Positions 24,953 through 37,318 of a DNA stretch of 64,000 bases are shown here, piece after piece; positions within the stretch are counted from its first letter, which is position 1, and each line of letters starts with the position of its first letter. A program made the translations under genes and the position numbers. A model generated the notes under the pieces. That model saw nothing but the letters and a program-made list of their open reading frames with translations, ran no database searches and was not told where the DNA came from. Source of the DNA: Sipunculus nudus (lineage: Eukaryota; Annelida; Sipuncula; Golfingiida; Sipunculidae); contig CM049315.1 of assembly GCA_026874595.1 (NCBI GenBank), positions 78,039,401-78,103,400 of the forward strand. The letters are read 5' to 3'.

Positions 24953-27526
24953 TTGATACCTTTGTGGTATGGTCCTATCAGTGTACTATATCTGACCTAT
25001 ATATCTGGGTTTCTTTTCTCTCCTTACGAAATTATATCAGTAACATTACAATATCTATGAATGACTGGGGTGGTACATGCATATTGCATACATAAAGCTT
25101 TGGATAAAGCTAACGTTCTACAAATTTCTTCCCTTCAAAACAATCTTAAATGACTGCTCGACCACACAGTAAAGATTTTTTCCAACTTTTTCTTTCACTC
25201 ACTTTATCAAAATTAAGTTTCCTATTGATATCTTAATCATGCGAGTGCCAGAATTTTTATTGCTCCTTTTGTCAGGTTAACCAATTTACATGAAACGGGT
25301 TCTAGTGTACTATGTTTACTTGCATCTATCCAGGCTGCCTTAGATTTATTATAATTGACATGCAGGGATAAAAATTGTAAAGAAAACCCTTTATAGTGCT
25401 AATTAATTGTTGAGAGGAAGATGTGTTCCGGATGAAAAAAGTTATGTCATCTGCAAAACATGTCATTTTTTGTTCATATGCACCATCATAGACTCATTTG
25501 ATATTTTATTTATACGAACTTGATGTGTTAACACTTCCAAAACTAATATAAACAAATATGGGGATATTGGGTCCCCTTTTTTAGTACCCCTAGATAATAA
25601 AAAGTATGGTGTTGTAAAACAATTGTTAATAACACAGCTTTCATGTTATTGTGCAAAGTTTTTATCCAGTTAAAGAACTGGCCAAAAATTAGTTTTTTTT
25701 AAACACTTAACATGAAGACGTGATCTAATGATTCTAAAGCTGCTTTATAGTCAGTTCCAAGGAGAATTGCTTCTGTTCTGTATCAAAATAATCCATCATA
25801 TCACTGATTAAGCGAACTAAATTTCTAATATAGCGGCCCGGAACAAAAGCATTTTGATCTGAGTGGACCAATTTGTGCAAAACCTTTGGCAATCGTGAAA
25901 CTTGAATTTTACTTATCACCTTACAGACAATATTTATTAAGCTTATTGGTATCCATGCAGGAATCTATATATCTTTTGTCCTTACCCGTTTTTTTTCTAA
26001 AAGTTTAATAGCTATTTGTTTTGGCTCCCTGATAACTCTCCTGAGTGATACCCTACATTTAAACAAGCAGTCATTTCCAAACCAACTTAATTAATTATAC
26101 ACAAGTACAATTTCTTTGTTATTCCATCATTCACTGGTGTTTTATTATTATGCATACTTTCTAAAGATTCAAGTACCTCTGTGACAGTGATGTTACCTTC
26201 ACACTTAAAGGCCTCATCCTCAGTTAGTTCTGGTAACCCATAAATACCTTCCATGAACTTATCACAATCCTCAGAGGTGACATCTGAAGATCTTGGAAAC
26301 CTTTGCAAATAGTATTAATGAATGTGCGGCATTATTTCGTTGTGATCCATTATTTCTGCAGACCCTACTATTAAATTTTTATAACTGTCATTTCATGATT
26401 TCTCTTTTCAAAATTTTGAGAAATATTTTGAGCTGCGCTCACCCTGCTCACACCAATCAGCTCTGGGTCTAACAATTATGCCCTCTATTATCAGATCATA
26501 ACATTCTTCAGGTTTTTGTTTTAAATCTTTGTATTTTAATAATACTATCATTACACTCTCCATTATTAATCTCTATAGCTGCTCCACCTCTTTTTCTAAG
26601 CTTATCCGTTTATTCTGTCAGCTCTGCTTTTTTTCTTTTGAGTATGCCATTGCAAATTTTCTTATATGATATTTTAATTAGTCCCGCTTGGTTTTAGTAT
26701 TCATATTTGTCTGAAAAGCTTCATGTTTCACTTACTATATATACTCTTTTAATTTCGGTTATAAATGTGGTGTCTTCATCTAATGAATTATCAAATTTCC
26801 ATAAAGATTGCCCATTTTTCGGCAATTCAAAAGAGCAAGGCCTAAGTAATACCGCTGAATGATCTGTTCCGAAAAAAAGTCTAATCTATATACGTTGTGT
26901 AAGTGGATTTAATCTCATCCAAGTAAAACCTTTAATATTTCGGTTACGTAGTCGCCATATATCACACAGATCAAATTTTTGTAGTATTATTTTCACAGAG
27001 CCAATTGTTTTATAATTTAATGTTCGATTACCACCTTGAGCATCAAATGGGGAGAAACAGAAATTCAGGTCTCCTCACCAGATAATTTTAGTATCACAAT
27101 CTATGTTGAATTCCCTTTCAATTATTTTACATATTTTTTGGTTACACAACACTTGATTTGTCTCACTCTTTGGACCATAAAGATTAACTAATAAAATAGA
27201 CATTCCTGAATATATACATAGAAAATTACAAAGCTACCATCTATGTTAGAGACACATTTAACTGTCCGGAATCGCAATTTCTCACCAATTGATATAATGG
27301 TTCCTCTAACTTGACTAGTTCCATGCGAGAAAAAGCATATACCGCGCCACTGATTTCGTCAAGATTGTTCACTCTTTTCTACTGAATGAGTTTCTTGTAT
27401 AAAACTTACTTCTTTTTCCGTGTCGTGTTTTGTTAACCAATTTAAGAGTTTCCGGCGTTTTACATAATTACTGATGCCATGCACTTTGACACTTAGTTTT
27501 GGAATGTTATACTGATCACCTTCCAT
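24953..27526 (-). mobile_element. Outer LINE, 5' part (ORF2 endonuclease and RT), decayed
   Basis: An ATG at 27526 opens a frame reading IPKLSVKVHGISNYVKRRKL, the endonuclease start, then VSFIQETHS with the conserved glutamate. A GDLNF-like segment, FDLCDIWRLRN and a C-terminal FGTDHSAV follow. The RT part includes CEGNITVTEVLESLESMHNN (26190 area), DQNAFVPGRYIRN (25850) and CFADDITFFI (about 25460; the usual YADD is FADD here). The thumb region ends with TLIGPYHKGINFVNL at 24953. Many stops and frameshifts are present. No ORF1 was recognised upstream, so it is probably 5'-truncated. Confidence 0.75.
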
Positions 27527-27529
27527 TTT

Positions 27530-29180
27530 TAAAATTCAAAGGAACTCCTGAATTTGAAGCAGAGTGTCATTGTTATCATTAATTATTTACTCTGAATTAC
27601 TGCATAATGTATTCAAGTAAGATGATATCAGTTATTTTTACTATTAGTTGCCTGGATGTACCTGCATATGTTTTTTTTTATGATTTTGCTTAATGCCCGC
27701 ATTATAAATGACATGTTAGGTAAATTCATATAAATATTTACAGTTTATAGGTGTATTGTAAAACTTATAGCCTGGCAAAGATCTAACTGAAGAATAATCT
27801 TATTATGAAACAAAACTTTAGTTAAAGGTATATATATTACTGAAAACAAATGTCCGAGTGACTAGAATGATAAAAGGTCCATTCATAAATGACATAAATG
27901 ACTGATATAAATATAAGGGATTTCCTGGCGTGATGTGGTAACGTAGTATCGTTTTGCTGAATTTAACGTTTAGCTACATTCGGGTAAGATAGTTTTCTAT
28001 TTATCTCCCTGCTTATATATGATTTTGGCCTGTTTTGTAAAGGTAATAGGAGCAACGATTTCATCTCTCCTGAGTTTGTCTCTTTTGAGAGAGTGATTTT
28101 CTTTTCTCTTGTGTAGATTTACAGACATCGTCAACAACTTTGTAGTTACCTATTTTGTCGGATTTCAGAGCTCTGTTTCCATGTTTCAGTATTCCGACAA
28201 CGATTCATTAAGAATCATTAAGAACGTTTGCAGGTAAAAAGTATTTTCGTGACAAGCTAACAATTTGTACCGGGCAGGCTCTGAGTGACTTTTATTGTGT
28301 GCCGAGCTGTGACGTTAACGGGGGGGGGGGGGACTGATCTGAGACCCGCCGCCCGCCAAGCTCTCTCCACAATGTTAAGTCTGAAACGTAAATGCGCCTC
28401 AGTGTCAGAGTTCATTCATTCAAAAATACATATTTGTTTAAACGGTTAAAATACTCTTAGGATGTTTCTCCACCACACGTTAGAAGCCGCAAAGGGTAAG
28501 AGCAAGAGGAAAATAGCCACCAATTTTGACGACTACGGGACCTTATATAGCTTATCATGACGTCATTGTCATTTATCACACATTGCAGCAATCTTCCATG
28601 ATGACGAATTCACCATGACGACGACTATCACGAAGTCATTTCCATATTTTTGGCCATGAAGGTTCCCAAGTACCTTGCCTGCCCACAAACAAATATCTCA
28701 GAATGTTCTTAATTCATTAAAAGAATTTGGGTAAGAGATAGGGTCTTAAGCAAAACAAGAAATAATTAATTTTAGGGGCGAATTGATTTATTACGGACGT
28801 TTTGTACGGTACGAAAGAGGTAAGTTTGGCTAGATACGGACCAAGGTCCAAATTAATGTCTTCCTGATCCGTCCCAAAAGTATGTTTTTTTAACTTTTGC
28901 TCATGACCCATCTTTTCACAAGACATTCATCGAAATCACACCGTGAATATTTGAAATTCGGGGTGTGTGCTATAAAGCAGTGAATCGCAGATTATCAGTT
29001 ACGTTTCGGTTTTTTATATTAATACATAATAGTATTCATTTTATATGCTGTTACGGAACCTATTAACAACAGATCACGTATTCATGACGAGCATAAATTT
29101 TGTTATGGAGATAAAAACAAAATCAGATTCTGTAACACTAGGTAGCGTGACATGTCTAGGGGAATGATTTAAGAAGTCAG
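27530..29180. other. Intergenic DNA, nothing recognised apart from a poly-G run
   Basis: No protein-like frame. The segment 28.0-28.7 kb is less AT-rich and may be regulatory, but no motif set stands out. Confidence 0.5.
28320..28332. repeat. Poly-G run (13)
   Basis: Uninterrupted run of 13 G. Confidence 0.9.
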
Positions 29181-29760
29181 TTTTTTTTTTTTTGTTTTTT
29201 TTTTGTTAACAAATAATTATAATTTATTCTTAAAACAACCGTTATATTACAATTAGACAGTATAACATTGGTACAACAGCAAATCAATACAATTACACAG
29301 TATAATAAATAAAGTGTACAGTACCTGGATACCACCACTGTCACAACGTACGACAACAAGTCCTTTAAAACCAATAATCCACGTAAATAGTTCAAATAAT
29401 CCAAAGTAAAGCTCTTGTAATAATCCCGAAAGCAAACTGGAGACAGGCCGCACTAAATCTGCATAGAGTTCGTAGAACCCCTGGCACTACTGCAATTATC
29501 GGATAGGTCCAAAACTGACTCACACTCTTCCGTGTCCGCTGGAATATTTCTCTCTCCTCCTTGCTCTAAAACACAGCCCTTATTTATAACTTTTCATCCG
29601 AAAATTCTACAAACTTCTATTTCAAGAACAATCCATAGAACCCAACAATACATAATACACACGCCCAAAGAACATTACATGACACGTGCTCATAGAGCGT
29701 GACCGGCCCAGAAAGTTCCAGATTAGCATGAGCGCTGTGTTTCTACACGTCAGATCCCAC
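29180..29760 (-). mobile_element. Possible solo LTR or poly-A retrocopy
   Basis: On the minus strand a segment starting TGTAGAAACACAGC (about 29743) contains a TATAAATA box (29580 area). It ends with GAATAAATTATAATTATTTGTTAACA directly before a run of about 23 A broken by one C. A TG...CA span with a promoter box and a polyadenylation signal near the end suggests a solo LTR of about 540 bp. The A-rich end suggests instead a reverse-transcribed RNA copy. I found no target duplication and no retroviral-type genes beside it. Confidence 0.35.
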
Positions 29761-30540
29761 ACGCGCGTCTTCCATGGCAACGGACGACGCTAGCGCTACA
29801 CAGACACGTGTAAGACTGCTGCACACAATAAAAGAGACAGCTGTAACAATGCGAATTATTGTCGTGCGATGTCATGAAATAATAACAGTAACCTAATAAA
29901 CCTTGAAATGCGGATGCACGTGACACATGTTTGAGAGAGGAGATCAATTCCACAGTCGGAATAACGATGCTGAGCCACACACCAACCTCAGTCTTGGAAA
30001 TCCCCAACAGAAGCGCCACCCGCCTAAACCTGATGAGTCTCTCCAACAGTCGCCAGGTGCCGCCACAGATGTAAACCACTGAGTCTGTTATAACTTGAAA
30101 ATGCTATTCTCCTTTAGGATCAAAGGGTCCCCGTCAGCCAGGTCACCCCAGCAAACCATGGCGTGTAGCCTTTTCTTCGTATCAAGAATCTCCCAAAAAG
30201 ATATCTCTTTGCATTTGTTTACTAAGCTTAAATTCTGCTTAAGCAATGATAAGAATTAACTGTCGGATGTTTCCGTGTTATAGAATTACAGCTGAACCAT
30301 TTAGGACTTCCCTCGCTTCGGCCGATAAAAATAATCCGTTCATCTGACCAATGAGAGCCATGGTCTCATTCTTCAGACAAAGGTTCAATTCTTGTAAGCC
30401 AGAGGTTAAGCAGGTGAGACCTTGGAACCGAAAAAGACGTTTCGGATTTTAATATGGCTAGGCCTATACATGTATTTATATAGGCCTAGTTGAATAAATG
30501 AACCAAATGATTGTTTACAGAACTGACTACCGTCCATCGC
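29760..30540. other. Intergenic DNA flanking the retro-element
   Basis: A 110-codon minus-strand frame (30079-29750) lacks any recognised motif and is probably chance in GC-richer DNA. A CCATGGCAAC half-site similar to RFX X-boxes is at 29771-29780. Confidence 0.4.
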
Positions 30541-30562
30541 TCATAATATATAAATAAATAAA

Positions 30563-30615
30563 TATATATTTATATATATATATATACATATATATATATA
30601 AATATATATATATAG
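30563..30615. repeat. (TA)n microsatellite, interrupted
   Basis: TA units with AAA and AC interruptions. Confidence 0.9.
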
Positions 30616-30863
30616 TCCACCTAAAATAGTATATGAGGAGACAGATTTTTATTTTTACAGATCCAGTAATTCCGATAAAGACACTTAAATTTTTACAGAC
30701 ATTTAAGGCTCACTAAATAGGCCTTAACACAGATTTAAACCTATAACCTTCAAGTTTTAGCCTAAAAAATATGCCACCATTTAAACCCGGAAATAGTCCA
30801 TCAAACTTAAAACTAGCACACGTGTTAATTAAGGTTTTACATACTAAGTATTCACTTATTTTG

Positions 30864-30867
<4 letters not shown>

Positions 30868-30901
<34 letters not shown>
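30868..30901. repeat. (TA)n microsatellite
   Basis: About 17 TA units. Confidence 0.95.
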
Positions 30902-30902
<1 letters not shown>

Positions 30903-31124
30903 TTTTAGTGTACCACCAAGCACGGGCCGATAATGTCACGCGCAGGCAATCCTGGCGTTTTGTACTGTTCCGTCTGGTAACCGCCAGAGGACGCCTACAT
31001 CGCAACGATATGTGGCAACCATTAAGCTCCCAGTACATAAACCCCCCCAGGGTTCCGACTCTGCTTGTTTGTGCTTGACTGTGCTGCTATGGATCCTAGT
31101 TATAAGCGGCCTTGGACTGAGACT

Positions 31125-31318
31125 TGCCTCCGCCAGGAGGGGTATGCGTTCATCCCCGTTCGCATGTGCGTTTGTGTCTGCTTTTGTATGTTTGTTCACA
31201 ACATAATTCCCGCAATAATTAACGGGATCTATTGAAATTTCAGGACATTCCGAGAATTGGCCATTGAAGTAGTGATAAGATATTGGTGTGGATCCGGCAT
31301 ATGATCCGGATTCAGGAA
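31125..31318 (-). repeat. Interspersed repeat family R1, copy 2
   Basis: Its reverse complement begins CCTGAATCCGG, continues through a GATCCACAC block, TCGGAATGTCCTGAAATTT, GCGGGAATTATGTTGTGAAC and GAACGCATACCCCTCCTGGC, and ends with GGAGGC. It matches 36838-37065 block for block and gives a 129-codon open frame that I consider accidental. The start of copy 4 in paramyosin intron 7 shares the CCTCCGCCAGGA end motif. Confidence 0.75.
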
Positions 31319-31416
31319 TAGTCACAACTGTAAAGTCACGTGTGTAGGGATTAACCAGGGAATATGGGCCGAATAAGTGAAAGCAAACACGGATTTGGGA
31401 GGACCCTATAGGGACA

Positions 31417-31430
31417 CCCCCCCCCCCCCC
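31417..31430. repeat. Poly-C run (14)
   Basis: Uninterrupted run of 14 C. Confidence 0.9.
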
Positions 31431-32099
31431 TTCCCCACATGGCGGATGATTGTATAACCTTAGAATGCAGAATTCTAGTTAAGGTCTATGGTACACTTAA
31501 TCAGGTCCAGCAGACCAGTCAACGAGTAGCCAGACAGACCAGGCATATTAACCTTGACAACCGCACGGTCAGAAGAGGAGCCTATAACTTTGTTGACATT
31601 ATCTATTGTCTGAACTGCCAAACATGAATATTTTAACATTAAAAAATTCTTAAATTAACGGTAAATGGAGAAAATGTAGTTTTCTGTATTATGAATTAAC
31701 ATCTCCAGAAATAAAATACACATACTTGCAACTCGTTCAAGGTATTGCAATATTAAATGTAATACATTTGTTGTCGTATTTGAAACAGTTGGCAATGTCA
31801 CAAGTGGATGTACATGTTAGAATTTTAGATAAAAGTGTAATTTCTCAATGTCTGTGGAAGACTTCACCGGTAGATCGAGGTTTTAGTGAATAAAGATTTG
31901 TCTTCCTTTTTGATGATTGAAATAATTTATTGGTGTTCTGATCGGTTCTGTACAAAATAGTGGTCGTGGCGACCTCTTCCTAGTTTCATTGCTCTAAGAA
32001 AGTAAATGACGCAGATGTTTTCTTCATTTTGTAACAATTGACAGTTTTTTTTCTATTGGCCTTAATAGTCTTGTTAATGTTACTGCTTTTGCTTTTGTC

Positions 32100-32166
32100 A
32101 TTATTATTATAATTATTATTATCATTATAATTATTATTAATATTATTATTATTATTATTATTATCA
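32100..32166. repeat. (ATT)n tract
   Basis: Imperfect trinucleotide repeat of ATT with some ATC and ATA units. Confidence 0.9.
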
Positions 32167-32499
32167 TTCCCAAGTCAAGTAACGAAGTGTTTATTTCCCC
32201 TTGGTTTTTCAAATAGGAATTTTGCACACAAAAAAAAGTTATAAACGGATTTTATTTAAATGTTGTTGAGGATTAGGGTTATTCATATGGAACAAACAAA
32301 TATATTTATGAGTTTATCTGTGTCATCAAACTTACTTTTAAATCGGTGGTTTCTCTTCCTTGTGTTGCAGTTCATTTGTATTAGGAGTGCCTGTGTTCTA
32401 GTTGGTTGGTGAACCTTGACATCTGTGTGAACAGAAACAAATGAATGCATGATAGCGGAGGTATCCTTGTGGGATTCGATTACAGCTCTATTAATTATT

Positions 32500-32720
32500 G
32501 TTATTATCACTTTTATAATTATTATCATTGTTATTATAATGTTGTTGTTGTTGTCACTATAATTATTGTTATTATTATAAGTATTATTGCTCTATTCATT
32601 AAAATTATCATTTTTATTTTTATTGTTATTATTATCTTAATTATTATTATTATCATTATTATTATTATTATTATCAAAATTATTGTTATTATTACTATTA
32701 TTATCATCATCATAATTAAC
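32500..32720. repeat. Long imperfect (ATT)n tract
   Basis: About 220 bp of ATT-based trinucleotides with ATC, GTT and CAT variants. No strand is coding. Confidence 0.9.
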
Positions 32721-32961
32721 ATCCTGGTAAGGATATAATTGGTGATTTGGGTACGGATAAAATTTATGGCAAGGTTATTATCATAGTTATCTTATACCAA
32801 TAAGAGGCGATAACCATCTCAGCGCATGTAAACCTAGATAAATTAGATTGGTCAACATTTTTAATTAATAAATAATGAATAATATATAATCAATAATCAG
32901 TGGCGTCAATTTGTCTTCAAGGTTGGGGGATGACTCGCAAATTTTTTTCAAATACCAAACA

Positions 32962-32964
<3 letters not shown>

Positions 32965-33019
<55 letters not shown>
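32965..33019. repeat. (TA)n microsatellite
   Basis: About 27 TA units. Confidence 0.95.
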
Positions 33020-33024
<5 letters not shown>

Positions 33025-33235
33025 ATTGTTAGTGTAACACATTTAAATATATTACAATTAAGTATAAGGTTTTAGAAAATAAGGTATTCTGTTTGCAGTA
33101 TATGTTAACTCTTAATTCTTAATCAGGTTTAAATATAAAATATTTCATATTAATCTAAGAAATTGAACCTAAGTTCATAATTTTTATTAAGATATATTTC
33201 ATTTCCAATATATAAATAGAATTCTCTGAATTTCA

Positions 33236-33246
33236 GGGGGGGGGGG
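33236..33246. repeat. Poly-G run (11)
   Basis: Uninterrupted run of 11 G. Confidence 0.9.
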
Positions 33247-33609
33247 ATGATTACATAGATAACCCCAACCCCCCTATATAGACGCCCCTGTAAATAATAA
33301 CATAAGAGAGAACGAGTGCAGTCAGGATTAATTCTTTCACAAATACCGTCACAAAAATGAACAGTCGACGAAGTTCCGGTACATTTGTATTTCTAACCTT
33401 AAAGTCAAACAAAGGCTTATTATAAACTACAAAATTTACCACCATATATTGCAGTGACTTCATGCCATCGGTATGACAAGTCCGTGCATTAATGACGCTC
33501 AAGGCAGGTAGGTATAATCGCTGGAATGTCATCATCAGGGATATCACACTACAATCCCCCTAATCTTTATCGTCAGAAATAAAAAAAAGTTCCAGTCGCC
33601 GCATGCCTG

Positions 33610-33614
<5 letters not shown>

Positions 33615-33671
<57 letters not shown>
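33615..33671. repeat. (TA)n microsatellite
   Basis: About 28 TA units. Confidence 0.95.
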
Positions 33672-33674
<3 letters not shown>

Positions 33675-34005
33675 ACACGCTGCTGTACGCTTAACACCGA
33701 GACAAGAAACACGCTGTTATTTGGGGGACCGTTTGAACATCATGTATTCAATGATGTACGCAGGCCGCCTGGCGAGGTGGCTGTCATGTTAGGCACGTGA
33801 AATGTCTGCTGTGGGGAACCATTAGTCTTATGTAATAATGCCACAGGTATGCCAGGCTGCTGGTACCCGGTACTTCTGAGATCGGCTCCGTCCGTGTCTA
33901 ACAAGTCTCAAATATGGTATATCTTCGTGATATCAGATAATTACCTCAACCGAGAGGTTATATGTATAAGATGCCATAGATTCACACCATTCAACACACA
34001 CACAC

Positions 34006-34037
34006 ATATATATGTATATGTTTATGTATATATATAA

Positions 34038-34103
<66 letters not shown>

Positions 34104-34112
34104 TTATATAAC
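34006..34112. repeat. (TA)n microsatellite with an (AC)n start
   Basis: A short AC block followed by TA/TG units and a long pure TA run. Confidence 0.95.
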
Positions 34113-34599
34113 AAAGCACGTTATGCTTTTATTTATTTGAGCTTTATGGCTTTTCCTGTTAGAAAAAAATTTGATTAAAATGAGAGAGCAGTAGGAGAGC
34201 GCATTGCTCCACTCACTGCGCAAATGTCCATCGGGGAGGCTACACAACGACTTACAGAAAGGTCAGCTGTAAAAACCAATGCTTTTTGATAAAAAATGAA
34301 GTCAAATGTCATCAAAAGTTTGGTGATTTTTTTGTAACATTAATATCTTTAGAAATTATCAGAAATATTGTGTACAAAAAGGAACAAAAATAGGAGAGAC
34401 AAGCAAAATCTGGTAAAAATAATACCTCCATTTCTTAATATTTAGGGGAGGTTGTATAATAATATTTATAACCTCAAATACATTATGTTAACATGACGGA
34501 GAAATACATTCTTTGTTTTTAATTAGCTTCTTTTTGGTTTCTATATTGATAAACATATAAGAACAGTAAGATCTGCAAGTTTCGCTCATCATTTCCAGC

Positions 34600-35800
34600 T
34601 GGGGAAGACATCCTGAAACTTTATGGTGAAAGTATTCTGGTTAGAATCACCTCATGCCTCTGGCCGCCTGCATGCCTCTCCGCTGTCTGTCTGGAGTTCT
34701 CGTCCAGGGCTTCAGTAATTTCTTGCCAGTTAATTTACCGGATTTGCTATAGACGTGGCATCTTAACTACCCTGTTTTCTCGAGCCAGGAACAGTAAAAC
34801 TGGACCAAGATATACTTCCAGGAATGTCCCCTTGTTTATTTGTGGGAGAGAAGACCGCTGTAGGAAAAAGTGGTTCCGCGAGGTTGTTGATCTAACGATG
34901 GGAGTTGCCTAGTAAAAACTTCCTGGAATAACAAATGACAAATCGCAAGGAATTCCTGGAAAGTGATTTTGCTTCAATTATGTGGAAGTCATCACGCGCA
35001 GACGGTAGCGGTTTTTGTCACGTGCGGTGCACCTGGGCGACACGCTTCAAGTGTAATACTTGTCCCGCGTTCTACCTGTAATTGAATCCCGCCCCAGAAC
35101 CAGCTATGTATGCCTCGTGGCCAGTATGAGACGTTAGGTATGTTCTGTCGAATTAGTCATCTACCTGTGCTATACTTGACCCCCGCCAGGTGCTTGTTTC
35201 ACCAAGGCAGCCAGCTCATTGAGATACATTAAGTAAGTCCAGGCCACCACTTGTAAATAGGTAAACCCTATGTAAGCGTAATGTTCATCCTCATATACCT
35301 ACGTGGGTTACGCTACAAAATACTAAGTGTGCCCCGCTGGTTGTCAGCGAATGAAAAACCCGCATGAGCTTAGAATTTTAAACTAATGTATCTGACAGTG
35401 CTGTCTCAGCGGCGAGCCCCCAGGCGGCGCGGCATCAAAGGCACTGCTGTCCTTATAAGGGATGCTGTAACAGTAGCCGGGGATTGCTAACAGCCGCTGA
35501 ACTCAGGCTGTGCTGCCCCAGTCTTGTACAAGACCGGCCCGGGCGTACCCTCCTGATAGCCCACCATCCCGTTACCATGGTAACCGCGGTGGGTGATGTG
35601 CCTATGATGGTTTATTTAATACGCCTTGGTTATCTTTAGGGATTCAGATGAAGGGGCGGGTTTAAGTACACCTTCCCTGCTGCCTTGGCCCCATCAGGTG
35701 AACCGCCTTGCTGCCGTATCCCAGCTTTCTTGTCGCCACTAATTGTTTCTGATATCAAAGTAGCTCTAACGATTCAGCGCAGGTATTTTTTTAATCATCG
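34600..35800. promoter_or_regulatory. GC-rich noncoding island, candidate regulatory region
   Basis: About 1.2 kb of complex, repeat-free DNA richer in GC than its surroundings and with no usable reading frame. It holds a perfect SRF/CArG-type box CCTTATAAGG (35451-35460), a perfect 14-bp RFX X-box palindrome (35571-35584), several CACCTG/CAGGTG E-boxes and GC boxes. It lies 12-13 kb upstream of the paramyosin promoter. An enhancer or an unannotated promoter is possible; this is inference from motifs. Confidence 0.35.
35571..35584. promoter_or_regulatory. RFX X-box-like palindrome
   Basis: GTTACCATGGTAAC, a perfect fit to the RFX consensus GTNRCC-N0-3-RGYAAC. Confidence 0.5.
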
Positions 35801-36835
35801 GACACCTGTACCCCGAACTTACTGTACCCCAGTTCCTCTGAGAAACTAAAGGTCATTCACAGATGAATGAGTTACGGACATATGTAAAACACTCGTACAA
35901 CATCCCGTACTCCTGACATGAAACTTAAGACAACCGGTACTGAACTTTATAAAAATACTGGTAAAACCGCCAGGTAAATGTCAACCAGTAAGAATTCAAC
36001 TTAACTAATTTCTCGGTGTAAATGGATAGTGTGGTATGTGGGCCTTGTAATTACAATTATGTGCAAAATACAAATAATTACAAACAACTCAAACAAACCG
36101 GTTATACAGGGGACAAATTATATGGAATGAAGGCAATGTCTTTGCACCGTTATGTAATTAATGTTTGCTTAAATATCATTCTTTTTCTTGTAAATGGAAA
36201 ATATACATGAATACCACGATTAAAATTTAAAATAATAAAATATCAGTCTTAAAATATCGGGAGATTAAATTCTCAAATACGAAATCAGTAAAATTGTTGC
36301 GCGGAAACCATAACAAAACATATGTAATAAAAATGTTCAGAAGATCCAATTCCCAATTGAGTTGACCATCTAACCTACCGAATAGAATGCAATTTGCAAT
36401 AAACTTAAAAATTCAGGGCAATTAATGTAAAACTGAGAAAAAAACATAGCTAAATCAGTATATAATACACAACGCTCCTGATGACGTGAGGGGACACAAA
36501 AGATAAAATTGCCAGCTGCATTAATATCAGATTTGAGTAACTGTATGATCGAGAGAGATTGTGTTGCCCGTGAAAACAGCTACATCTAAGGTGTATATTG
36601 AAGTATAATTTGGCCGTCAGTTTGCGTCCAGAACTTAACATTTACACCAACGGTGAATATTGAAATTTCAAATTTCAGAAAAATATAATAAACTGGAAAT
36701 TTGCAATGCAAGCCTCCGCCATGAGGGGGTCTTGTGGGATCCTCCAAACACCGTGTGTGCATGCACTTATGCGGCCCATATTCTCAGGTTCATTCGTGCA
36801 CAAGTTACTGAACATTTGTGAATATTCCTTGATGA
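35800..36835. other. Intergenic DNA, nothing recognised
   Basis: AT-rich, with only chance frames. Confidence 0.5.
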
Positions 36836-36837
36836 AG

Positions 36838-37065
36838 TACCTGAATCCGGGACATGTGCCGGGTCCACACACAAATCTGATCGATTCTTCACTTGCCCTT
36901 TCCCGAAATGTCCTGAAATTTTTATATGATTTCGTTCATGACTGCGGGAGTTATATTGTGAACAAAACACACACCCACACACAACACCAACACACAACAC
37001 CAACACACAACACACAACACACACACGAACGGGTAGGAACGCATACCCTCCTGGCCGAGGCAATT
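36838..37065 (+). repeat. Interspersed repeat family R1, copy 3
   Basis: Starts CCTGAATCCGGGACATGTGC and follows the same block order as copy 2. An internal expansion of ACACAACACC-type units (36966-37025) sits at the position where copies 1 and 2 have a short CA-rich spacer. It ends GAACGCATACCCTCCTGGCC. Confidence 0.75.
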
Positions 37066-37318
37066 AACATAAAGCATAAGTAAAACTTAATCAGAAGAGG
37101 ATAGAAACAAAAAATCCCTACCAAGTTTATTGGAATGGAACTTAGTAACTGTTTTCGAGGTATCAAATCGCATGAGAACTTTTGTGTTCAAATTTATAAA
37201 AAGTGTGAAAAACATAGAGAGAGAGAGAGAGGAAGAGAGAATGAGAGAGGAACCAATCGTGTTCAAAACCTTTCAGAAGATCTTATACTCCCCATGCTAA
37301 TTAGGAGCTTGCAAAACA

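Larger units (their letters stand above)
31430..32960. other. Intergenic DNA with two ATT/TTA trinucleotide tracts
   Basis: A 62-codon plus-strand frame (31439-31627) has no recognisable motif. Imperfect (ATT)n tracts lie at about 32100-32166 and 32500-32720 and explain the isoleucine-rich frames on both strands there. Confidence 0.6.

Noticed and set aside
32445-32738. Isoleucine-rich frames on both strands
   Set aside because: Produced by the (ATT)n tract.
36477-36500. CTGATGA start of a possible hammerhead ribozyme core
   Set aside because: No downstream GAAA core segment or closing stems could be found.
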